Of a stretch of DNA of 64,000 nt, positions 1 to 11,379 are shown one piece after another (positions within the stretch are counted from its first letter, which is position 1; every line of letters begins with the position of its first letter). This DNA comes from Polytrichum commune (taxonomy: Eukaryota; Streptophyta; Polytrichopsida; Polytrichales; Polytrichaceae), in assembly GCA_950295325.1 (NCBI GenBank), contig OX485803.1, forward strand, positions 52,529,554-52,593,553, given 5' to 3'. A model generated the notes under the pieces. That model saw only the letters and a program-made list of their open reading frames with translations, was not told the origin of the DNA and did not search any database. A program made the translations under genes and the position numbers.

Positions 1-1226
1 TCAAGATGTGATTGAATATCAAGGTTCTCCTTTTTGATTAGAGATGAAAATTTCCACAAAATATTAACTTGGCCTTGACACACTAAAAAACCCAGAAATC
101 CACATATTTAATGTCCAAATAAAATCCAAAATTTTAATTTCCAAATAATTTGGACCGATCACATTGGTTAGCCTAGTTGTAGGTGTAGACGTGTCGTAGG
201 CATTTGTAGGCATCTAACCAATTAAGCTTCTCTCTTTATGCACTCAAACGCCACTACGATGCCTTAAACAAACCTTACAATAGTTCCTTGCACGGGAGTT
301 GACCTTTGAGTGTGAAACCCAAGTCATGCGAGGCAACGGTGGTGAATTAGAGGTTGGAATTAATGGTTGTTCGGAGAGGGCAACACCAAGGATGTGTGCC
401 ACTTGGATGCATATAGAGTCTCAAAGATCCTACCCAAATGAAAAAGCGATCATCATTTTGGCCAAGGGCCCAAAAGTGCATGAGTGGATGTGCTTCTCAA
501 CGAATTTTGGACCTCCATGTGAGTTGATCTCGAGGTTAATTACCACACTCGCGTTTTTGAGAAGCCAAGTTTAGGAACACTCACAAACTTTTGAGGTGCT
601 CCTAAACTTGTCCTAACCCTAAACATAAACCTTACTAAATTCAAGCTCGAGGAGCAAAGAATCTTGTTTGGACTCTCTCGGGAGCCAGTCTCTGGGCAGA
701 CTCTTGGGCATGATCGGTCAAAATCCTAGTGCTTCCAAGTCCCAACCGGTCACATGTCGTGATCTTTTGCCTTTTCCCTTATGAGCTTGAGGTATATATA
801 CGTCATCGACTCTTCTAAATCGATTGGTAATAATCATCCTGAAGTGTTGAATTTCAACCTGTTCTTATTGTAAATACAGGGCGGTTCACACCATTCATCG
901 TCTCTAGCTCACAACGGCAAGGATTCATCGATTAGAAAAAACACGACCGAAAATGAAACTCCAGAGCTCCAAACAGAAGAAAAGAAAAGAAACAGTCTCA
1001 TTGTTACTATCTATTACTGCCTGTCTATCATAATAAAAACCTGTAGATCTGACCAGTGGATCGGACCTGTGGTATATGCCGTCAAATTGTCGTTGTTTTG
1101 TGTCGGCCGATTCCCTAGAGCTCCTTGGAATCATCGTTCATGCGCCCGCCTCACATTCCTCCAACACAAGTTGGCCCTGAAATAGTGTGCAGCCCGGAGG
1201 TTCACTTTTGACACCGGAAGTTAGCT
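1..1226. other. Intergenic, no gene recognised
   Basis: No reading frame here has plant-protein character; the open stretches are short and lack recognisable motifs. I see no copy of the repeat families that fill the rest of the window. Confidence 0.5.
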
Positions 1227-1486
1227 AAGGTAGAAATACCATAACCCGTGAAAATAAGGTGATTCGCATTAAAGATCTGGTCCGACAATCATGAGATAAT
1301 TCTCCAAGATAGACGAGAACGATTCACGAAGAATGCAAGTTGTCTCATATTTTTCTGCCCTATACAAAAAAATGCTACAATTTCTCAAACTGGAAAGTTG
1401 TCCAACCCCCTACTCATTCACTAGACTCTCCCTACACCGAACACGGTAATCCGCATTTCCATACCGAACATCGCCTCAATCAGTTA
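1227..1486 (+). repeat. Dispersed repeat R4, copy 1
   Basis: About 260 bp that align almost end to end with 15279-15540. Both copies open with AAGGTAGAAATACCATAA and share a run ending near a CGGTAA/AGTTA block. The second copy is joined directly to a minus-strand R3 repeat; this one is not. No protein or terminal inverted repeat is evident, so the class is unknown. Confidence 0.7.
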
Positions 1487-2687
1487 CCTCATGAGTACAT
1501 TAACACTCGACTCCCATTGACTACACTAAGTGTACACGCATTGAAGTTGCCGCCGAGCCATGATCGGTTTTAGAAATGGCACTTCACCATTACGATGGCG
1601 GTCTAGTGCACGGCTGGAGGGTGGTTCACGGGTTCTGGTATTCCTACCTTATAAAGACCCCGAACTAGGCTACGCAAGGTCATTTGAGATGAATCGGCAA
1701 CCCTAAACCCATAGGGGGGTCGGGGAATGAGACGTACGCTCGCTCACTCGCTCGCTCGTATACGATAATTCCCTCCCTCCAAGCTGCTTGGCCTTCATTC
1801 TTTGCAGATCCACATGGGGTTGCTCAAAAGTGAAGACAAGCTCGAGGTATATATGGCCTCTCGAGCATGCATGATCTCCCGTGTTCCCTCCCTTGAGCCG
1901 ATCCTTATTTTATTGAATTGAACCAGCTCCGCTTGCATGTGAAGGATGTGGCCCAAACACGAAGATGCAATAATTCGGCTGCTCTCCGCTCACGGATCTC
2001 AATCACTTCCGGATTTTTTAATTTGCGAATTCGATGACGCCTGTGCTGTGGCCCAAGTTTTGTGAACCGTTTTGGTTCCCTTCCTCCCTTCCCAACCTAC
2101 TAACATGCACTACATGGAACCCTGAAATCTCCAACACCTGGATAATTCATTTTACTGGTCACCGGGAAAAACCACATCTGCAAATGGCACCCGACTGTTT
2201 GTGCCAATGAGATTACCAGTATCTAAATACTATCCGAAAACTGTGTAATGGAATTCTTCGCTTTGGCCTGGAAATAGTGGTATGGAAATCGAGTAAGTTA
2301 TGAAGCACATTCAAGGTTTCTACAGGGAACTTGGGCTCCCATCTCTCTGTTCAAGTTCTACAGTCAGAGCCTTCTCAAGTTCTGAGACAGAAGGACCAAA
2401 GTGTGAGAAAGCTAACAATAAATGATGGCTCACAAATGTGGGCAGATATCCTAAGTACTGGACTGCCAGGTGCATGCAATCCACATAGTTCCAGTCATGT
2501 TGACAAGATTTGTTCTCTTTTTATATATATATATATAGATATATATATTTTGTTGTTACTGTTGGTGATTTCCCTTTGTACAGATGAAGAAGCATGTGAT
2601 TGACATTGAATGACAAAATAAGTTAGCAGTGTGTTTTCACCTTGTTGAGGTGAAAGGGTCCTCAATGGTCACTATCTCCGACTAAGT
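1487..2687. other. Intergenic, no gene recognised
   Basis: Holds a short CTCG-type simple run near 1738-1760 and an AT dinucleotide run at about 2521-2549. No gene, RNA or transposon end was recognised. Confidence 0.5.
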
Positions 2688-3430
2688 TAGCCCACTTCTA
2701 TTAGGATATGGAAACACACGATTCATGAATCCAACTTTCGAGGCCGTAGTCACTTAATTTCCTCATATGTTTTGAAGTTCTGTATGAATATCGTATTCAT
2801 TATCAAATGGAAGGTCCACATGCTCCTTAAATGGTCATATAGCCCCCAACCCCCCGCGATTATGCCTGGGGTGAGATTACGTCTTCATTTCGCTGGGCCC
2901 TGCCCTTCCCACACCTCCTTCATTGTCCGGTCTTCTTGCCCGCACTTACGTGTGAACTCTTTCTCGTTGGGAACCAATGTGACAATATCCGGTCAATATT
3001 ATAAATAATCAAGTTGACATCACTCTTTCATTATTCCCAAGTTAATTGATGGAGTTCCTTCACATGTCAAAAGGAGCTTCATGGCTTAAGTGACCGGGTA
3101 CTGTCACATTGGTTCCCAATGGGAAAGAGTTCCCATGCAGATGCGGGCAGGAAGACCGGGCAGTGAAGGAGGCGTGGAAGGGACGGGGCCCAACCAAATG
3201 AAGATGTGACCTAGCCCGGGGTTGTGATAATGTTGACTATGGAGCTTAGAATAGATATCAAAATTTTAGCATGTACTCTAATCTTCTTTAAACACGTGTC
3301 CTCCTAGTAATTGGTTTTGGAGTCACACTAAACCACATACCACTCAAATGTCAGTGCTCTCATAAGAAAAGTAACCGAATGAGGGTTGTTTACCTTAGCT
3401 AAGGTTGGTAAGTCACATTTCCCCAAAATA
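2688..3430 (+). repeat. Dispersed repeat R3, copy split by a fold-back insertion
   Basis: R3 is a ~320-360 bp dispersed repeat seen at least eight times in the window on both strands. In this copy the left part (2688-2850, ending in the C-rich stretch) and the right part (about 3231-3430, starting TGTTGACTATGG) are separated by the fold-back element at 2856-3230. Intact copies at 36600-36965 and 50200-50500 run straight from the C-rich stretch into the TTGACTAT/TTGGTCGT block, which marks the insertion point. Confidence 0.7.
2856..3230. mobile_element. Fold-back (long terminal inverted repeat) element
   Basis: Two arms of about 140 bp (2856-2996 and 3090-3230) are reverse complements of each other with scattered mismatches and small indels; about 93 bp separate them. 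The arms share blocks such as GGGAACCAATGTGACA and CTCCTTCA. It carries no reading frame and sits inside an R3 repeat, so it is best read as a non-autonomous DNA transposon of fold-back or long-TIR MITE type. A transcript would form a long hairpin. Confidence 0.75.
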
Positions 3431-5030
3431 AGTATTATTTATGTGATTGGACGTTGCCGAAATATAGGGAGGTGGAGAGTTTACAAAGGCCTAGCAGGTG
3501 GCCTCTTGTGTTGCGCAAGATATGGATGGCAGCCATGGATTTAGAAGGCGGCATTGGCAAGTGTGGGGGATTTATGTGCACTATGAGTTTGTGGCTTTGG
3601 ATTCTTGTGGCATAGTTTGAAGGTCGTATATACATTTGGACACGTAGTTAGTCCATGGGTTGTTCACCATGATAGTTGCAATGTCATAGCAAGCCATGGG
3701 GCCCAAATGGAGAAGATGGCAAAGTTGTGTTTCTTACGTCAAATTGCATGACGGCTTGTGGGAACGGTAATGTGGAAGGGAGTGTAGTTTTTGAGGGATA
3801 CTTTCTGAATGTAGATGGTCTAGATGTCATTTGTAATCATATCCACGTCTATTCAATTGTTGGCTTTCGTAAAATATACGTGAGACATTGTTTTTTTTAA
3901 CTCTTTGTTTAGGTTTTTTAATGGTGCCAAAAGTGGGAGGGGGGGTGGCTATCCTAATAGTTAGCCCATCAAGGAAAGAAACTCACTCAATGCAATATGT
4001 TGAACAATAATCCCACATGGGTCTCCATTTTCTAAGATCACATCTAACAAAGTAGGATGCCATTACATTAAGTGGAGTCTCCTTCCGTTTTGAGACTTGG
4101 ACTTTTGACGTTTGAGTCCTTTTGATGCATGATTTGACTCAAAAGAAATAAAAAGCCTACCTAGCATAAATGTCCCTATCCAAGCGTTATATCCCTAGAA
4201 GTGTGCTTCTTTGAATGTCTACCTTAGCTATTTCTTTATATTTGTCTATGTTCTCTATATGTTATTCTTTCCGTAAAGTACTCCCCAAATTAAGCACACA
4301 AACAAAGTTGATTGTGTTTGAATTAAAAATTTCATAATATCTATCATCAAAGTTTCCACTAGACTATTTAAAGGTGATTGCACCTATCATAAACCGTGAT
4401 ATATATTGGATTCAAATGTATAGGCACATGTCAAATGGATATCATTATAAGCGATCTAGACTTTCTCTTCAACATTTCACAAAATATTCATCTTGACTCC
4501 AAAATTAACAAGCTCCACTCTCATGTTCATCGTTTGAATTTGCTAATGTGATTTTGTAACTTCTATATCAAACATTGTTCACAACCCGAAAAGTTTCCAT
4601 TAATAGGTGCACTCACCTTCATGTTAGCATTCGTGAAGGACTAATATTCATTGCATAACCATGTTAAAATACCCATTGAAAACGAACTCTAGAGCCCTAC
4701 TATTGCAGCTATCATTCCAATTTCGAACCCAACTGTTCCAATGTAGAAGGGGATTTGGAACTAAAACTAGCCATAAACTTGGGAAGAAGTTTTTGTCTTT
4801 TAGAGTATGACTCTCATATGATATGAGATTTTGGTACAAGTGAGTATTGTAAGTTGGCATTCCGAAATGGACACCTTGGGCAGATTTGAAAATTTATGCC
4901 CATGGGGTAAAGTAGGAAGTGCCAATGGGATCTGATCAGCGAGCAATTTTGAGGTGCCATATTACTACCTAGTACCCATATTTCTGGTCAAAAGACTCAA
5001 TGCTGTTCTGCCAGCCGCTTCTCCCGGCTT
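3431..5030. other. Intergenic, no gene recognised
   Basis: AT-rich with several short open stretches on both strands, none with a recognisable domain. A G-run lies near 3935-3946. Confidence 0.45.
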
Positions 5031-5414
5031 ACTACACTAAAAATCATAGTTAGTGTCATATGGTATTTAATGCCACCATGGTAACTTCTCGGATGACACT
5101 TCTTATGAATAAGTGAACAAATATTGTCATGGATGATGGATGAGTTCATCCATTGGCCAAAACTCGACCTTCTCTTGTCAGCAATTTGTGATGAATATAT
5201 TGTCATGGATGGTCCAAAATTGGATGAGAAATCACTTGGTAAGTGACAGTAATTGCAAAATTGCAAATCTATAATCCCCCAAAAGAAAATTCACAAGGAA
5301 TGACAAATAACGGTGGGTTAACATTTAGTGTTAGTGACATTATACCACGGTTTACAATTGGTATTAAGCAAAACAATCAGAATTGGTGACACTGAATATC
5401 ATGTTTAGTGTACT
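5031..5414. mobile_element. CACTA-like MITE
   Basis: The left end ACTACACTAAAAATCATAG and the right end (reverse complement AGTACACTAAACATGATAT) are inverted repeats of about 30 bp, followed internally by a shared TTAGTGTCA-type block. The length is about 384 bp and there is no coding capacity. The CTACACTA end resembles the CACTA (En/Spm) superfamily; the assignment is by terminus only. Confidence 0.6.
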
Positions 5415-5628
5415 TAATGCTGTTGACGTTCAGTTCATTTTGTGTTCTGTTCTTTTCTTCTCTTTCTCCTAGCCAAATCGAAATACTAGGGGAAAGCAAG
5501 CTACGGCGGTGAGAGGGTTTATAGTAGGGAGTACATACATGGAACAGCAGCGTACCTATACCCCCCTGTATGCTTGAATGTCACGTACTCCTCTGCTTCG
5601 GCCTCTTGTCTCTCCGGCCGCTGTCCCG

Positions 5629-5652
5629 ACCGACCGACCGACCGACCGACTG
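5629..5652. repeat. (CCGA)n microsatellite
   Basis: About six tandem CCGA tetramers, making the short opposite-strand open frames here artefacts of low complexity. Confidence 0.85.
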
Positions 5653-5787
5653 CTCGCTCCTCTTCTTCGGACCCTTCTCTGGTACGACACCGGCATCTTC
5701 TCCCGGCTAATCTCCTGCTCCTCTCTCGCGCCCGTTGTCCTCGTAGCTAGGCAGCTTGAAGCTATGAGTGATTCCTCCTGAGTTGGA

Positions 5788-5829
5788 CCACCCACCCACC
5801 CACCCACCCCACTCACTCACTCACTCACG
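5788..5829. repeat. (CCCA)n-(CTCA)n compound microsatellite
   Basis: Tandem CCCA units run directly into tandem CTCA units, 1.1 kb upstream of the methionine gamma-lyase start. Confidence 0.85.
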
Positions 5830-6957
5830 TCCTTCTCATGCATCAACCCCCACTTAGTACGAACTCTTAGCACGCACTCAGTGACTTGCCCAGGCTGCCA
5901 AGCACTACTTAAATATGAGTAGTAAAAGCGGTGTCGGAGTCACACACCTTCATGGCTTACACTACTAGGTGGTGGTGCCTCAAGACCCGTTGGGACGAGT
6001 CAGCACCGGCCGTTGCACGTGGCGGACAATAGGTTAATTAGTGGGGCAATAGTGAGACTGTGGTTATTCTATCGCACTACTTGTTGAGCAGGATCGAAGA
6101 TTGTGTGCGCTAGCTCACAATTTTTTTGGGGAGGAGGGGTTGGAGCTGCCGTGTCGTTTGGTCAATCTAAGGAAGATTCGAAACTTGCAGTAATTTCTCC
6201 TACACGTCGGTTAGTACTGTAGTCGGCCGTGCTTTGGGTGAGGCCACCTTCCTCGGTGTGTGTTGTTGCACCTGCTGGTGTGCAATTCTTGTGGTTTGAA
6301 GGAATAGTGGCGTGGAAGGTTATTGAGTGCTCTCTCCCTCTCCTGTGCTGATGTCTTGATCAAGGCTGCTGCATCTTTCTGTTTCTGGAACCTCTCCTTG
6401 CTTAGGACCCTAGATTGCAGATGATTGTTCCGTGGTGGGCACTCTGACCATTGGCTTGCTGTCGGTAATTAATTAGCCGCGGGTGTCGTGGTACTTTGGT
6501 CTTCCTGTCAATGTCGCAATTCTGTATTCCCAATTGAGATTTTGCGGGTGCAGAGTTATTTCATCAGTGTCCTGATTCTACTTGGTTCTGGTGGTCGTTA
6601 GAAGTTCCATCACCGTTGCGCCGTTGCACCCCTTTGGATTTGGCATCTTGTATTTCTGTCAGAGCTTCAGCTAATTCTTGGCAGCTGGCTGATATTGGTG
6701 AGCACACCAGCGCAATTTTTGAGGCGCTCAGTAAACACATCACTCAAACTCAACTCCTCCGATTGCACCTACCAGAGAACATGGTTGACAAAGACAACCC
6801 TTGATTTCACGACAGTGGTTGAAGCACTAGGACAGCTGGAAGGTCCTTCCTCGCGATCGCCGAAGCCACTTTGAGGCCTGCCAGTTTGAAACCAGAAAAC
6901 CAGTTGAGCCTACGACGAGGATAGGTAACTGAAGTCAACAAAGCAAAATTTGTAGCA
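5830..6957 (+). other. Upstream region / 5' UTR of the methionine gamma-lyase gene
   Basis: About 1.1 kb with fewer repeats and more balanced composition than the surroundings, directly upstream of the coding sequence. It presumably holds promoter and 5' UTR, and may contain a 5' UTR intron, but no core promoter element or splice pair could be assigned with confidence. Confidence 0.4.
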
Positions 6958-8301
6958 ATGAGTGGAAGTGAGACCAAGCATGGTGTAGCGTGCAAGCGTG
7001 GGTTGCAAGATCGAACGGATGACATGGAGACGGACAGCCAAAACAGTCATGCTATCAAGAAATTGGTCGACCCAGTTCAAGGCTTAGCAAATGCGCCTCA
7101 AGCACTGAGCCAACATGGAGGCGTCAATGTTCCTATAGAGGCCTCTTCCACGTTCGCAGTAATGGAACCGCAGACTCTCAATAAACTCTTCTCAGGAGAA
7201 CTTGGACATGAGCACGGGCTCTACATCTACAGTCGCCACTTCAACCCGACTGTGTTGAGCCTGGGTAGAAAGATGGCAGCTCTCGAAGATACAGAAGCCG
7301 CATATTGTACAGCAAGCGGCATGTCCGCCATCACTGCAGTTCTATTGCAACTTTGCAGCAGTGGGGACCATCTGGTGGCATCGAACCGTCTCTACGGAGG
7401 TACACATGCCCTCTTGGCGCACTTCCTTCCTCGCACTTGCAACATCAAGACAACTTTCGTCGATGTTGATGACCTAGAGGCAGTTCACGCCGCCATAGCT
7501 TCCAATACAAAAGTTCTTTACTTCGAATCCTTGTCCAACCCACGGCTGTCTGTGGCCAACATTCCAGTGCTAGCAAACCTTGCTCACGGCAGGGGACTGA
7601 AATGCGTTGTTGACAACACCTTTGCGCCTCTCCTTTTATCGCCTGCAAGGTTAGGGGCAGATGTTGTGGTGCACAGTATGTCCAAGTACATCAGCGGTGC
7701 AGGCGATATCATTGCCGGCTGTGTCTGTGGCCCAGCGGAGCTCATCAGCGCCATGATGGACCTTCACCATGGCGCTCTCATGCTGCTGGGTCCAACAATG
7801 GATCCCCATGTTGCATTCCAAGTCGGTCTTCGTATTCCTCACCTCGCGATACGGATGAAAGAGTTTGGGGTGCGTGCTATGTTATATGCGAAAAGATTGA
7901 AGAAGCTTGGCCTCAAAGTATATTATCCTGGCCTTGAAGATCACCCTTACCATAACCTCATGACCAAGCTCTTGAACGACGGGTACGGTTATGGTGGCAT
8001 GATGTGCTTGGATTTGGACACCAAGGAGCGCGCTCAAGATCTGATGCGCCATCTGCAGAACCTCACCCACTTTGGCTGGATGGCTGTGAGTCTTGGATAC
8101 CATGACACGCTCATGTCGTGTTCCGGTTCATCTACGAGCTCCGGATTGACAAAAGAAGAGAAAGATGTGCAAGGAATCTCGCCTGGACTTATAAGGATGT
8201 CGATTGGCTTCACAGGGACGATCGAGCAACGGTGGGGACAACTCCTGGAAGCTCTTCTTGCTCTCAAACTGGTTCCTGCTAATATGCCGAATGGACGTTA
8301 A
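6958..8301 (+). CDS. MGL: Methionine gamma-lyase (PLP-dependent, plant type)
   Basis: A 447-residue uninterrupted ORF starting at ATG, matching the usual length of plant methionine gamma-lyases (EC 4.4.1.11), which split methionine into methanethiol, 2-oxobutyrate and ammonia in the cytosol and so feed isoleucine synthesis. The whole Cys/Met-metabolism PLP fold is present: YSRHFNPT with Y91 and R93 (cofactor phosphate contacts from the partner subunit), SGMSA around G121-S123, D219 in VVDNTFA (pyridine nitrogen), and the Schiff-base lysine K243 in HSMSKYISG. The C-terminal SPGLIRMSIG supplies the substrate-carboxylate arginine. The position of the bacterial active-site cysteine reads glycine (LYGGTHALL). 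The N-terminal ~40 residues are polar and show no clear transit peptide. Cystathionine gamma-lyase or gamma-synthase is the main alternative, but the LYGGTHALL context and the overall layout favour MGL. No intron interrupts it; whether an intronless gene is normal in this lineage or marks a retrocopy cannot be told here. Confidence 0.93.
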   Translation: MSGSETKHGVACKRGLQDRTDDMETDSQNSHAIKKLVDPVQGLANAPQALSQHGGVNVPIEASSTFAVMEPQTLNKLFSGELGHEHGLYIYSRHFNPTVLSLGRKMAALEDTEAAYCTASGMSAITAVLLQLCSSGDHLVASNRLYGGTHALLAHFLPRTCNIKTTFVDVDDLEAVHAAIASNTKVLYFESLSNPRLSVANIPVLANLAHGRGLKCVVDNTFAPLLLSPARLGADVVVHSMSKYISGAGDIIAGCVCGPAELISAMMDLHHGALMLLGPTMDPHVAFQVGLRIPHLAIRMKEFGVRAMLYAKRLKKLGLKVYYPGLEDHPYHNLMTKLLNDGYGYGGMMCLDLDTKERAQDLMRHLQNLTHFGWMAVSLGYHDTLMSCSGSSTSSGLTKEEKDVQGISPGLIRMSIGFTGTIEQRWGQLLEALLALKLVPANMPNGR

Positions 8302-11300
8302 GACATTCCAGAGTATCAACATCAAGTTCCCACAAGGTACTCGACGCTCATCGCACACGAACTTTTAGGTATCGTAGTCCTGTATAGAAGATAACAATCA
8401 GGTCTGTCTATCTGTCTCCACCCTCGTGGTTGCAGAAGTATGCTGATGAGAGGTCTCACAGATCCGACCTGAACCTTTTATCAGTATTCGATTGGAGAAA
8501 TCTTGCCGCGGCCTCTCCTCACACTGCAATTGGTTTTGACCACCTTGTCATTAGTTCGCTGAATTTTCCCACATCTACCTACTTAGAGTGTCTCCCTGAC
8601 AGACACACACACGCACACCCACGCGCACAGACACACACACACACACACAAGTACTGGAGACGAGTTCTCTATTCTCAGCCTTCCGAGTCTCCTACAGACA
8701 TCTTCACAACTCTTAATGCATTCTTAGATGATTCAAATTGACCGTAATTAGGGGTTCCAGACATGATTTTCTGTAGCCATGACCGATTATCAGTGATATG
8801 ATGTTACCGAGTGTTACTAACGATCCTATCACAAGGAATAACTCGAGTTGCATGTAAAAACGTCAGATACAGATATTCTTCAGCACGCTACTGATATAGC
8901 TGCAACAACGTAGAAAGCAAATGGAAAATCCTCGGTGATTCAGATAGCTGCCAGGCGGTGAGCTTAACCACCTCTGGTAGCTGCAGCTATAATTTCAGTC
9001 CTCTCGCGCTGTTACCTGTACTTGAAATACTTCATCATCGATGGACTCTCGATGGATCATGGATTCTAGTTCTCCGGATTTTGCACCGAATGAGTATAGT
9101 CCGACTTCTCCTTAGCACTTTCAGGTATACCATCTCCTCCTCCCCCATATGTCCAGGTAATTCTATTACTTACAAAAATTGATATATTCGTCAGGCGCTT
9201 CGAAGATGCAATTATCTGAGTCCCAAAGAAATACTAGCTCGAAAGCTGTGAAGTTCACCTTGACTGTCGTCGGTGCAGGTCGATCGGGTTGCAGTTTCTT
9301 TTTATCAACCAGTGGATTTGGAATTAGCATCTGAAGTTTCAGAAACGAAAACCACATTCGCTAAATAGAAGAGCCTGAAAGGCTTGACACATTGTAACTA
9401 CGATTGGCCTCACCTTTCTTTTACATACAAAGAGAGTGTATGACGCGAACCAAACTTAATTTGGATGACGAACTCAGATCAAGTATAGTAGTACAATGGT
9501 AGTGTTGCCGTCTTTACCACGGGATATTGAACTCCAGGAGTTAGAGCTACTATCTTTCACTATGAACAGTCCTTTGGATCAACTGCCGCTTAGATCAATG
9601 AGGGATGCTAAACGTATTTCAAGTTTCTGAGGGCATAACTCTTAAAGGTGACCTTACAAAACCATCTCTCATTGAAGTTCTATTCATCTTGTGTTTCCTT
9701 CAGGAAAATCATCAGATTTGTTAAGGATGTGTCGGCTTCCATCACAGATTCAAGAATGCGCACTAACTCGATCCTTCTTTCACTCTACAGGTAACAAACT
9801 ACTTATATTTGTGGTCATGCATGTGCACACTATTTGGCTGCTGTGACTTGAAGAAGCTGGATTCTGAGGTTTTAACGCTTTGCAGCAAGTGCAGCCTTGA
9901 CGAGCATCTACATGAATCACACCTAGTAGACCTCGAGACAAGAACAGCGCCGAAACCATCGTGGCGCTACAGCTCCTGCGAAGTTCGTGACTCGGACTAG
10001 ATCGACCAGGAATAGATCTTTAGTCCAGATGCAAGCAACCTCCGAGGCATGGGAAATATCTCAAGCAGAGGTTATAAGCTACGACAATCAATATAGCAAA
10101 ATTATCACGAGGAACGCTTCTCCTATGGAAAGTTTTCTATGAACTCGGCGGTGCATCTTTTTCTTGAGGGATAAGAGCTAAAGAAAAACATCTCCTGGAA
10201 GGCATAGGTCATGGATTGAGGTGTCTAGAGAATCAAACCTGCATCACTATTGCAGTTAAGTGTTGTAGGCATTCGCCCTCTTCCGCTATATCTGCTTTCT
10301 GAGAGCGACTTTCATATGCTTGTGTATCCGCACTACAACTCCGTTTCGGAGACAGAAACATAGGACTGTGCTAACAGGCCATTTCAACGACAAGGTATCA
10401 AATATTGAACTGTTTTGTTCTGCGCACTCTCTGCAGAGTTAAACCCACCTGCAAATGAATGCTCTATTTATTAAGTCCTAAGTCAGTACTCTTGCAATAT
10501 TGTCGATCAGGATCTTGGACATATTCAGCATCTACATGTTGTGAGGGAGGCTTATTGGACTCCCAAGTGTATTAGACCTTATTCATCTCGCGATAGATGC
10601 GTATAGCCACGGCCACTTTCATGCCTCCTCTGAGAATTAGGGACTGACTGGGAGGAGTACCTATTGTAATATCTACAGACGTACTTCTTCGAATTTTCGT
10701 CGACAGATCTTCCCCAACTTTCCAAAGCTCAAGCGACTCGTGAAAGAATTTGTGTACCAATGCTCGGTTATGACTGTGATAAGCCCGTTCTGCACCTGGA
10801 ACTTTCAGATATTAACCGAGCTGGAATATATGAACATTGGTATATCCTCCCCCTCTTATTTACCTGAACCGGTATGATGTTGTTGATTGCAAGAGCCAGT
10901 GTGGTAGCCCACCAGTACCAGTTCCATATATCTAAGAACTGTCTGCGCTTATCACTTCCATCAACCACCGATGTGATGAGCCAAGCTACCACGAGGCATT
11001 AGCTCATGTTGCTGTTGCATATGAAAGGTTTCGATACTTGCAGGTGACGCTTTAAAACTGCTTAATAAGCCTGGCACAAGCAGACACACAGTAAATGTGA
11101 GGTTCTCCCCCAAGTTTCTTCGATGAATGCTGTCGAGATGTTCCATGTATCCACATTTATTTCCTTCCAATGTTTCGTTCTAATCCATGCGCAAGCATAT
11201 TAACGGAGTTCCTTTCAGTTTTTAAGAGCCATTCTGGTCGTTCACCAGCTCTAGTCCTGGCCTTATGCTGATGACTTTTGAAGTCGATCGTCACGACTGC

Positions 11301-11379
11301 CTCAGACGTGCTGAACCGCTGCCACCACGAGACAACGCATTAATGCATGGTGCAGATCAGAGTGTAGGTCATTTTCATT
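8302..11379. other. Intergenic with no recognised gene
   Basis: Contains the 3' flank of the lyase gene and about 3 kb of low-repeat DNA. Small open frames (for example 9809-10000, with several cysteines) lack a recognisable domain or a convincing ATG. None of the dispersed repeat families of the window is visible here, so an unrecognised or decayed gene is possible. Confidence 0.4.
8600..8650. repeat. (CA)n microsatellite
   Basis: An interrupted CA dinucleotide tract about 300 bp downstream of the lyase stop codon. Confidence 0.85.
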
